A stretch of 64,000 nt of DNA, taken from positions 14,110,245 through 14,174,244 of the forward strand of contig NC_059374.1 in NCBI RefSeq assembly GCF_019703515.2. The letters run 5' to 3'. Of this stretch, positions 46,101 to 58,100 are shown piece after piece. How positions within the stretch are numbered: position 1 is the stretch's first letter; every line of letters starts with the position of its first letter. The notes under the pieces were generated by a model. That model did not search any database. It was not told the DNA's origin and was given only the letters and a program-made list of their open reading frames with translations. The position numbers were made by a program, and so were the translations under genes. This DNA is from Myxocyprinus asiaticus (Eukaryota; Chordata; Actinopteri; Cypriniformes; Catostomidae).

Positions 46101-49100
46101 ACACAAATATTTTCATAAAAATGTTAAAAAATTTGTGATTGTAACCTGCTCCATCATTTTGAGTCACTTTGACCCAGAAACACATTTTGAGCTTTATGTA
46201 CTGAATTAAAAAGGAAAGTCTCAGCTTATATTTATTTATAATTAGCTATAATTGTTATGTTTCTAATCATTGTCTAGATTTAATCATTTAAATAGTGACT
46301 GTCATAAAAACCTGTTTTTGAGGAAAAGGACTAACACACATTTTTGATATTTGACAAAATTAGGAGATTTATTCAAACATAGGCTACATTAAATAATTTG
46401 TAGACATCAATCACAGGTAAGTAAAAATATAATGCAAATACTGTATTTATAATATTTTGCATATATTAATAATGTATTTATAATTTGAGCTATATGCTCC
46501 TCTATAGTAAATGTAACGTTAGGTGACAGGTTGTTCACAAGCTGTTTTATTGACTTCTTCCTGCGGTTGATACACAGATTGGGCGAAAACACAAGAGACA
46601 ATACATTAATGTAAGTTGTACTGTATCTTTCAACATGCCCTCCGATGTTCATATATGTTTTATTTCGTGTTATAACTGTTTTTGTATTAAAGTGTAGCAA
46701 ATGATCGGTTCACTCACGCTCCGTGATGCCATTTGAACTGCTATTTCTATTTAAGATTAGATTTCGATAAAAAATGTACTATTGTAAAGGAGTACCAATG
46801 TTTTTTTTTTGTTTTTGTTTTTTTGAAGCCTTAAAAGGGATATTATTGTTTTGTTTTGAAAATTATAACAATATGACAAAATTATTACATTTTTAATTAA
46901 AATATTTTGGTGAGTTCATAATGTAATACATTTCTCATATTGTAACAACCTATTATATTTTACATTTATCACATTATGCACTTTTAAATAATGTAATAAT
47001 TATTATGTTTTGAGAAAATTATTACATTATGAGCATTTATTACATTTAACTTATTACATTATGTGCAGCTTTTACATTATTCTTTGTTATTACATTATGA
47101 GTTGCTATGCATGGTCATAACAGAAGTTGAATGATTGCATAACTTTGCACAGACAAAGTTAGTAAGCAATTTTATCACACTAGTCTCATGTTAACACATA
47201 CAGTCTTGAGGCTTGAGGCTATAATTTCAAACCTTGAACCCATAACAGTCCTTTAAGACTTGTTTTCAGTGAATGTGTCTTGACTATATGTTTTGTTCAA
47301 TTGGCAGATTTTTACACTTGTTTTAAACATAAACCTTACTATTGTTTCTTGTTTTCTAACCTTTAAACATTTTTAAAAAATAAAACAAATTGCAGTGTAG
47401 TTATGTTAGAATTCTGAATTTTTTGGCTTTTAATGTATTGATTATTTCCAGCATTCCATTCACAAAAATTTATGTGTATACAATATGATTTCAAGTGAGA
47501 CACAAATTTAAATTTAAATTACAGTGTTTGAGATGTATGGTCTAATGATACATAGCTTTGATATGCTGTGTAGTGCTATCATTGGCTCTCTGCATGTGCT
47601 TTGTAAGTGCTGATCAGTGTGTGTTAGCAGAAGCTGATTCCACCAGGAATAGCTGAAGACAGCAGACTCTGTCTGAGTTGGCGCTCTCTCAGCCTTGAAT
47701 AATCGATCTCTTAATAAAGCAAAAAGAGTAATATACTGTATCTCTGTGAATTATAGCATGTGAGCCGTCTTGACACCTCAGTGCAGTTTACAAGGGTGCA
47801 TTGCGGGCTATAAGGTTAAAGGGGTCATGAAATGGAGAATCAAATTTCCCTTGATATTCAGACATATAAGAAGTAACTGTACTATAAAAACATATTGTAA
47901 ATTTCAGAACTCAAAACTTCCTCCCCAGTCTAAAAAGAGCATTTATAGTTGCCACCCTGCTGAAACGGCTTGTTTTGAAATCTGTCTGTTCGTGACATCA
48001 TGACACATTGCTCATTTGTATTTACACATCCCACAACGTCATCGAGCCCTTGGCCCCTCCCACTGGCACGCAATTCAAGTCGAGAGCAGGCCTTCCATGA
48101 CTAACTATTCCTAACATATCATGTAAGGGTAATATATTCATGCACTAGACAGAGATCTTTGACCGCTTGATACAAATCTCTTGCCGCTTTTTATAGATGC
48201 AGTGTCAAGTTACAACTCTGAAAGGGAGAAGCAATTTAATTGCTGGTGTATGTAAACATAGGACGTCTTTGACGATGGATGTCTTCGACCGTTTCGGTGT
48301 TTCCGGTGATATGCACCTCAGTGCGCCTTCAGTATGTATGCGCGTAATTTCATGTTCTTTTAACTATATATGTGCATGGATTGCTTGTGAACACACAAAA
48401 TAAGGTTCAAGCTTTGCAAAGGAACTGTTATTAAAGGAGGGGGCAGTTAAAAACACTTCAAAAACGGAAGAAAACAGTTTCATTCATGAATATTTATGGT
48501 GCTGAGTGTTAAAAGTTGTGCTTGAGATGAACAGTTTAATATATTCAGATGCAATGTGTTCGATGTACCTTATGTGTAAACCCTGCAATTTTGTTTTATA
48601 ATGTTCTACTGATTGAGTTTGCTGAATTTGAGGGGCTGCATAATGTTAGCCAATCATAACAGTGGGTGTTTACATTGAAGTTTTAAGGAGGCGCTTAGGC
48701 CAAAACCGAGTGTTTCATACAGAGGGCCAGAGATGGTGGAAAATGATCATATATTACTAAATTGTGACTGTTTTGGTGCAAAAAACCTTTCATAACATTA
48801 TCAGTGGACCTCAGGGAAGAAATTAAAATTATTTAAAAAAATAGCACTTCATGACCCCTTTAATGTATGGATGGTGGAAAGCTTAAGAGAGCAGTAATCT
48901 CTAGAACAATCTCTTTTTCTCTCTCAAGGCCTTTTCACACCATACGTGAAACTTCGTCAGGATTTCTCGCCGTGATTAACATTTTGAATACAAATAATGG
49001 ATTCCTAACGACCCATTCACACCTGGAGTGAACATTTGTGCAGTTAAGGCGCGGTCACATTTACCTTTCTGCAGGTGACGAAGGCTTGGGCGGATGTTGA

Positions 49101-52100
49101 GCGCATGTGAAACTAGCAAAAAATGAACTGCCAAGCAGCCTCTTTTTAATACTGCACTTTATACTCTGGAAAAGTGAAGTTAAAAAGAAACTTGCCGCTA
49201 AAAGTATATCCTTTTGTCTATTGTGAATATTCAGTGTAGCTTTGTACGATGCATCGCCCACACAGAGGTCACCGCCAAACTAAGCAACTTCCTATTGGTC
49301 AACGTGAGGGATTTGCCTGTCAAAGTTCATCAAACTTGAACTCTTGAAATTCTTTGTCACCGGAAGTCCATCGCACAAAATTACCACTGAGATGACTGTA
49401 TTTTGCCCACAGAATGTTACCGTGCAAAGGTATGTGTGTGTCGATTTTTTTTCTTCACCTGGCAATGAAAGGCCCAGACCAATAAAATTGGAGTTGTGGA
49501 TTACGTGTCAGGAGCTGCTGCAGTTACCAAAACCAGCATATTTGGTGGCGCTAAAGCACAGAAAGCTGTTTTGACAACCGACATTAATGCAGAAGAATAA
49601 CTAAAACAAAGGAGTTACGTACTTCAAATAACTTCAAATAATTTTACAGAACGGCTAATATCACCTCCTTTGTGTGGGATGTCTTTTCATAACATGCACT
49701 CACTTAGCACTTTATTAAGAACACTATGGTCCTAATAAAGTGCCCGACGTGGTCTTCTGCTTTTGTAGACCATCCGCCTCAAGGTTCAACATGTTGTGCA
49801 TTCTGAGATGCTATTCTGCTCACTACAATTGTACAGAGGGGTTATCTGAGTTACCGTAGCCTTTCTGTCAGCTTGAACCAGTCTGGCCATTCTCCGTTGA
49901 CCTCCCTAATCAACAAGGCATTTCCTTCCACAGAACTGCCACTCACTGGATGTTTTTGTTTTTGGCACCTTTTTGAGTAAACTCTAGAGACTGTAGTGTG
50001 TGAAAATCACAGGAGATCAGCAGTAATAGAAATATTTAAACCAGCCCGTCTGGCACCAACGTAATGCCATGGTCGAAATCACTGAGATACAAATTTTCCC
50101 CCATTCTGATGGTTGTTGTGAACATTAACTGAAGCTCCTGAACTGTATCTGCATGATTTTATGCATTGCACTGCTGCCACACAATTGGTTGATTAGAAAA
50201 TCACATGAATAAATAGGTGTACAGGTATTCCTAATAAAGTTCTCAGTGAGTGTATGTCTTTAAATGTCACAGTATCATGACATACAAGGTAGACAATAAA
50301 TCAAGGGACACACAAAATATAAACAGAAATACCACAACGTGCACTGAGGACTCAAATGTCACTGAATTGTTGCTATGACCCACATACAAGCCTATAAAAG
50401 ATGTAAACAAACCCACCATAAACACATGACCAAACGCTGTTTAGGGTTGATGGATTTGTAGTAGTTCATTTGAAAACAGATCAACAGGGGTGCCACAAGC
50501 TGAAGCAAAGTCTCGAATTCATCAATAGACATTCTGAAGTACTGATAAAAACGATCATGATACAACTTCAACTCCTCCCTGCTGAAAAGACCAGCTTAAC
50601 TGGCATGAAATTGCCATGCTGGTTTAGGCTGATTATGCTGGTTAGTGCTGGTTTGGTGCTGGCCTAGCTGGTGGACCAGCATAACCATGCTTTTCACCAG
50701 CTAAATCTTGCTGGTGAAACTTGTTGACCAGCATGGTCTTTCTGATGAAGCCAGTTAAGCTAGTTTAAAACACCAGCATTCCATGCTGGGGAACCAGCAC
50801 TCAAAACACAACATAAGGTGGTGACAAGCAATGCTGCTCTTTTCAGCAGGGCTGTATCAGTCTCTTCTCTCAAGAATGGGGTGAACCCAGTATTGACATC
50901 TTTTTCTACTCCTTTCCTCTTTACGCAAAATAACAATAAACTCATTATCGCTGCTGCTTGAAGAGAAACCATCTTCTTTTGCTAGAGAACACACTTGATT
51001 GCTAGAATCTAATACTGTTCCATGGTTGTTTTGCAAACTTTTAAGTAGTTCTTCCTCTCCTCTGTCATAGGCATTGAAGACATTGATATGACAATGGTGA
51101 CCTTGAACTATAGAATTAGTTTTTTCTCCTTGCATAGGTTCATGATGGGGTTGAGATTGGAACCTTGGTGCCACATGGGAGCCATGAAATAATCATGACG
51201 CTGCACGGACGAGGCCCGAGAGGAGGAGGTGAGGCATTGTATGCACAGTTCACATTCAGGGATACATTATTTATCAAGCATGTCTGGGTTTAATTGCTTT
51301 GCTACAAAAAGTAGCTTTCAGTCTAATTGTAAAGTCAGTTACCCATGCTTCTTTGCTCAGTTTTTGCTCTCTTGCAGGGAGGTTTGGTCAGACTACGCCA
51401 CCTTTGGTGGATTTTTTGAAAGATATTTTGAGAAGATATCCAGAAGGTGGACAAATTCTAAAAGTAAGACATAATATCCTCTCGTGTGTGAAAATGTCTG
51501 TATGGGGTTACTTAAATGATTAAGTTATGACAAGTTTCATCATAATATTGAGCTGCTTTTGGCAAAAGTAAGAATGCAGTTATTTGTTAAAATAGGGATG
51601 CTATCATAAAAAAGATTTTGCAGTGGAAAACGAAGTCTAATTTTGGGCTAATGCTTGGAATTATCAGGTGACAAAACAAGAGGACCTCCCATTGTACCCT
51701 AACTGCATTTATAGATATTAAAATATCTCTGGCATGCTTGTTTCCTTTGTTTATGATATGAACTCATAAGCTGCATTTCAACATTGTAAGGTTGAGATGC
51801 GACATCTAGAGGCATTTTCTTGTAGTAAATAAACATCTTATGAACAAGAATAAGTAGTGAAAAATTATGACAATTTTCAGTTTTATTTGAATTATTACTA
51901 GGGTTGAAAATATCAGGACATTTCAAAATTGTGTTCTCCAGTCCTGGAAAAGTCAAGTAAATAATAAAATCTTAAAATTCTAGTGAATATAATTTTTTTT
52001 AAGTTATACATTTACATTTATCCAAAGCGACTTACAAAAGAGGAATACATTGTAAGCGAATCATATAAAGGAGACAGTGGTACGAAAAGTGCTGTATTAC

Positions 52101-55100
52101 AAAGTTTCACTAGCATCAGAATAGTAGTATTCAAGACAGATGCAAGACAGTGCAACAAGAATTTTGTATTTTTTATTTAGTGACTGGTTAAGTGCTCATG
52201 GAAAAGATGTGTTTTTAGCCGTTTTTTGAAGACCGAAAGTGAGCCAGCTTCACGGATGGAGTTGGGAAGGTCATTCCACCAATGTGGTACAATGAAACCG
52301 AAAGTCCGGGAAAGTGTTTTGGTGCCTCTTTGTGTTGGTACAACAAGGTGCCATTCCTTAGCTGACCGCAGGCTTCTGGTGGGAACATAGCTCTGCAGAA
52401 ATTATTTTAGGTATGGTGGAGCAGACCCAGTGACTGTTCTGTATGCCAGCATCAGAGCCTTGAATTTGATACATGCCAACCGGCAGCCAGTGGAGAGAGA
52501 CAAGGAGTGGTGTAACATGCGCTCTCTTTGGTTCATTAAAGACCAGTCGTGCTGCTGCATTCTGGATCATTTGCAGGGGTCTAATTGCGCACGCAGGGAG
52601 GCCTGCAATGAGAGCATTACAGTAGTCCAGTCTAGTTATGACAAGTGACTGAACAAGAAGTTGTGTGGCATGTTCAGAGAGGAAGGGTCTTATCTTCCTG
52701 ATATTGTTTTGTAAATCTACATGATTGTGCTTTCTTTTAGATGTGGTCTGTGAAATTGAGTTGGTTATTGATGGTTACCCCTAGATTTCTGACCGTTTTG
52801 GAAGGCGTTACTGTAGTTGAACCCAGCTGCATGGTGATGCTGTGTTCAATAGCAGGGTTGGCTGGAAAGACAAGGAGTTCAGTCTTGTCTGGGTTAAGTT
52901 GCAGGTGGTGTTCCTTCATCTAGGCCGAGATGTCTGCTGAACTGGCAGAGATTCGAGCAGTCACCGTGGTGTCGTTGGGCTGGAAAGACAAGTAGAGCTG
53001 TGTGTCATCGGCGTAGCAGTGGTAAGAGAAACCATGTGCCTGAATGATGGGTCCCAGTGATGTTGTATATATAGAGAAGTGGCCCAAGCACTGAGCCCTG
53101 AGGAACCCAATTAAGTAGCTGATGTGACTTGGACACCTCACCTCTCCAGACTACCTTGAAGGACCTACCTGAGAGATAGGAATTAAACCAGTCAAGCACA
53201 GTTCCTGTGATGCCCAGAGTAGAGAGGAGAGTAGGATCCGATGGTTGACTGTGTCAAAGGCTGCATAAAAGTCCAGTAGAATCAGGACAGATGATCTGGA
53301 TCCAGCTTTCACCTGTCTCAGCGACTCAGTGACAGACAGCAGGGCAGTCTCGGTGGAGTGTAAAAATGTATAAAAAGTTATACTCCACTCCGAATATCAG
53401 TTCGATATTGCTTTTGAGTAGAGCTTGTGTACTGTAAAACTTACAAGCCATTGTGATCGATTTGTGAGTGAATCATTCTTTGAGTCATTTCTATTCGTAC
53501 TGAATGATTCATTAGTGAAATGGTCTGAATCAAAATGATTTTTAAAAATCTGTATCCACTAATATTAAATGACTGGAAAGGTCATGGAAAAGTAATAGAA
53601 ATTGATTGTTAAAAAAGTGTGGGTACACTGCATTACATTTGCTTTGGTTTTAAACTGTTGTTCTCCATCCTTTGAACTAGCAGTGTCTAAATACAGTCTA
53701 GCATTGTGACCCTCTAAACTGTGAACAACTGTTTGATGTGTGTGTCATGCAGGAGCTGATTCAGAATGCAGAGGATGCTGGAGCCACAGAGGTCAAGTTC
53801 CTGTATGACGAGACAGAGTATGGAGTGGAATCGCTGTGGTCACATAATATGGCTCAATATCAGGGTAATACAAATATGCTGATCTATTGCTAATCTATGT
53901 TCATTCATTGTTCAACATAATGCCTGGACAATATGTAAGTAAGTAGTTAAACAGGTTTTGTTATTGTCTTTCACAGGACCAGCGTTGTATGTCTATAATG
54001 ATGCAGTTTTCACCACAGAGGACTGGAATGGTATTCAGGAGATTGCACGAAGCAGAAAAAGAGAAGACCCTTTGAAAGTGGGAAGATTTGGTATTGGATT
54101 TAACTCTGTCTACCACATAACAGGTGAGATTTTTAATGTATTAAGAGTATACAACTATATATACATATATATTCTTTTCTTTTCACAATTATAGATTCTC
54201 ATTCATTGAGTAGACAAACTAAAGGACCCAATGTAAAAGTAGGACCTCCCTTTTATGTAGTGTGTCCATTATTTTGTATTTGGACACTTAATCCACACTT
54301 AAAAAATGTATGAATATCATTAGGTAACAAAATGGCAAATTAAGTGTAATTTATTCAAAAGAAAGTTCGCAAAAGCAAACTTTTAAGGCATAACATTTAC
54401 CCCAAAAACGTTTGTTAGGTTTTGACTGATTAAACAGCATATGCTATATACTGTTCAAAATGAAGACAAAAAAAATGTAGACACTTTCTTAATGTCAATC
54501 TGGAGCATATCAATAATTATTGTGATGAACCAAATCGTACCAGTGTACTTTGATGTCAAAATGCTTACCTGTTACGCAAAATCAAACAGGTTGGCAGGTC
54601 TGTTGTTGGTGCCAGACGGGCTGGTTTGAGTATTTTTTTAACTGCTGATCTCCTGGGATTTTCACACACAACAGTATCTAGAATTTACTCAGAATGGTGC
54701 CAAAAACAAAAAACATCCAGTGAGTGGCAGTTCTGTGGATGAGAGAGGTCAACAGAGAATGGCCAGACTGGTTCGAACTGACAAAGTCTATGGTAACTCA
54801 GATAACCACTCTGTACAATTGTTATGAGAAGAATAGCATCTCAGAATGCTATTCTGAGATGCGAGTTGGTGCTTTTTTGGTGGCACGAGTGGGACCTACA
54901 CAATATTAGGCAGGTGGTTTTAATGTTGTGGCTGATCGGTGTATACAGTTGAAGTCAGAAATTTACATACACCTTAGCCAAATACATTTAAAATCAGTTT
55001 TTCACAAGTCTTGACATTTAATCGTAGAAAACATTGTCTGTCTTAGGTCAGTTAGGATCACTACTTTATTTTAAGAATGTGAAATATCAGGATAATCGTA

Positions 55101-58100
55101 GAGAGAATAATTTATTTCAGCTTTTATGTCTTTCATCACATTCCCAGTGGGTAAGAAGTTTACATAAACTTTGTTAGTATTTGGTAGCATTGCCTTTAAA
55201 TTGTTTAACTTGGGTCAAACATTTTGGGTAGCCTTCCACATGCTTCTTACTAGTTGCTGAAATTTTGGCCCATTCCTTCAGACAGAACTGTTGTAACCGA
55301 GTCAGGATTGTAGGCCTCCTTGCTCTCACATGCTTTTTCAGTTCTGCCCACAATTTTTTTATTGGATACAGGTCAGGGGTTTGTGATGGCCACTCTAATA
55401 CCATGACTTTGTTGTCCTTAAGCCTTTTTGCCACAATTTGGGAGGTATGCTTGGGGTCATTGTCCTTTTGGAAGACCCATTTGTGACTGATGCTGCCACC
55501 CCCATGCTTCACGGTTGGGATGAAGTTCTTCGGCTTGCAAGCCACATCCTTTTTCCTCCAAACATAACGATGGTCATTATGGCCAAAAAGTTCAATTTTT
55601 GTTTCATCAGACCAGAGGAAATTTCTCCAAAAAGTAAGATCTTTGTCCCCATGTGCACTTGCAAACTGTAGTCTGGCTTTTTTATGGCGGTTTTGGAGCA
55701 GTGGCTTCTTCCTTGCTGAGCAGCCTTTCATGTTATGTCGATATAGGACTCGTTCTACTGTGGATATAGATACTTGTCTACCTGTTTCCTCCAGCATCTT
55801 CACAAGGTCCTTTGCTGTTGTTCTGGGGTTGATTTGCACTTTTCGCACCAAATTACGTTAATCTCTAGGAGACAGAATGCGTCTCCTTCCTGAGCGGTAT
55901 GATGGTTGCATGGTCCCATGGTGTTTATACTTTCGTACTATTGTTTGTATAGATGAACGTGGTACCTTAAGGCATTTGGAAATTGCTCCCAAGGATGAAC
56001 CAGACTTGTGGAGGTCCACAATTTTTTGGCTGATTTCTTTTGATTTTCCCATGATGTCAAGCAAAGAGGCACTGAGTTTGAAGGTAGGCCTTAAAATACA
56101 TCCACAGGTACACCTCCAATTGACGCTAATTAGCCTATCAAAAGCTAATTGGCTAGTTGCCTAAAGGCTTGACATCATTTTCTGGAATTTTTGAAGCTGC
56201 TTAAAGGCACAGTTAACTAGGTGAATGTAAACTTCTGACCCACTGGAATTGTGATATACACTGGCAGCCAAAAGTTTGGAATAATGTACAGATTTTGCTC
56301 TTATGGAAAGAAATTGGTACTTTTATTTACCAAAGTGGCATTCAACTGATCACAATGTATAGTCAGGACATTAATAACGTGAAAAAAGTACTATTACAAT
56401 TTGAAAAAAAATTCAGAACTTCTTAAACTACTTCAAAGAGTTCTTATCAAAAAATCCTCCATGTGCAGCAATGAAAGCTTTGCAGATCCTTGGCATTCTA
56501 GCTGTCAGTTTGTCCAGATACTCAGGTGACATTTCACCCCATGCTTCCTATAGCACTTGGCTGTCTTGTCGGGCACTTCTCACACACCTTACAGTCTAGC
56601 TGATCCCACAAAAGTTCAATGGGGTTAAGATCCATAACACTCTTTTCCAATTATCTGTTGTCCTATGTCTGTGTTTCTTTGCCCACTCTAACCTTTTTTA
56701 TTTTCTGTTTCAAAAGTGGCTTTTTCTTTGCAATTCTTCCCATAAGGCCTGAACCCCTGAGTCTTCTCTTTACTGTTGTACATGAAACTGGTGTTGAGCA
56801 GGTAGAATTTAATGAAGCTGTCAGCTGAGGACATGTGAGGCATCTATTTCTCACACTAGAGACTCTGATGTACTTATCCTGTTGTTTAGTTGTACATCTG
56901 GCCTTCCACATCTCTTTCTGTGCTTGTTAGAGCCAGTTGTCCTTTGTCTTTGAAGACTGTAGTGTACACCTTTGTATGAAATCTTCAGGTTTTTGGAAAT
57001 TTCAAGCATTGTATAGTCTTCATTCCTCAAAACAATGACTGACTGATGAGTTTCTTGAGAAAGCTGTTTCTTTTTTGCCATTTTTGACCTAATGTTGTCC
57101 TTAAGACATGCCAGTCTATTGCATACTGTGGCAACTCAAAAACAATCACAAAGACAATGTTAAGCTTCATTTAACGAACCAAATAGCTTTCAGCTGTTAA
57201 TGGCAAGTGATTTTCTAGTACCAAATTAGCAATTTAGCATGATTACTCAAGGATAAGGTGTTGGAGTGATGGCTGCTGGAAATGGGGCCTGTCTAGATTT
57301 GATCAAAAATTATTTTTTTCAAATAGTGATGATGCTGTTTTTACATCAGAAATGTCCTGACTATACTTTGTGATCAGTTGAATGCCACTTTGGTGAATTA
57401 AAGTACCAATTTACTTCCGAAACAGTCAAATCTGTATATTATTCCAAACTTTTGGCTGCCAATGTAGTCAATTAAAAGTGAAACAATCTGTCTGCAAACA
57501 ATTGTTTGAAAAATTACTTGTGTCATGCACAAAGTAGATGTCCTAAACGACTAGCTAAAACTATAGTTTGCTAATATGAAATCCGTGGAGTGTTAAAAAA
57601 ATGAGTTTTAATGACTTCAACCTAAGTGTATGTAAACTTCTGACTTCAACTGTATATCCACATAAATAACATAGCCAGTTTAGCCACTAATTTTACTTGG
57701 CAGATGATGTCAAATAAAAATTTTAGTTTTGAGAAAAGGTCTAGCATAATTTGTTTGCATTAGATAACAAAGTACCAAGCAAAAGCAAGTGGCATTTGCA
57801 ATGACATCCATTTAAGTGTAGCTTTTTATTTATTTATTTATTTATTTATTTTTTTAAATTCTTACATATAAATGTGTCCAAATACTTTCTGGGTATCGTA
57901 CATTTGTATCAAACATACAGTATACTGTAAATCTCTCCCTATATGTTAATATATAATTTATAATGATCCAAAAAATAGAACTTGTAAAAATATATATTAT
58001 ACACATTAATGTGTTAAACTATTTAAAATGTTTTTCCATCTTTTTATAGATGTTCCTAGTATTTTCAGTGGGGATCAAATTGCGATGCTGGACCCTCATC

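Larger units (their letters stand above)
44439..47104. mobile_element. Unusual element with ATAATGTAAT-rich inverted ends
   Basis: The left end (CAACTTATAACGTAATAACA, continuing after an inserted LTR element at 45722) and the reverse complement of the right end (CAACTCATAATGTAATAACA) match over more than 80 bp: both then read TGCACATAATGTAATAAGTT and AAATGTAATAAA. The left half repeats CATAATGTAATA-like motifs; the right half carries them inverted. The centre (46150-46850) is AT-rich without a transposase frame. Removing the LTR insertion leaves about 1.4 kb. Family unknown to me. Confidence 0.75.
54946..57652 (-). mobile_element. Sleeping Beauty-type Tc1 transposon, interrupted
   Basis: TA-flanked ends CAGTTGAAGTCAGAAATTTA and TAAACTTCTGACTTCAACTG. 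The inner direct-repeat copies near 55145 (CCAGTGGGTAAGAAGTTTAC) and 56225 (GTAAACTTCTGACCCACTGG) show the IR/DR layout of this subfamily, in which each end carries two transposase-binding sites. A broken transposase lies on the minus strand. A second Tc1-like element is inserted at 56259-57464, within one IR/DR. Confidence 0.93.
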
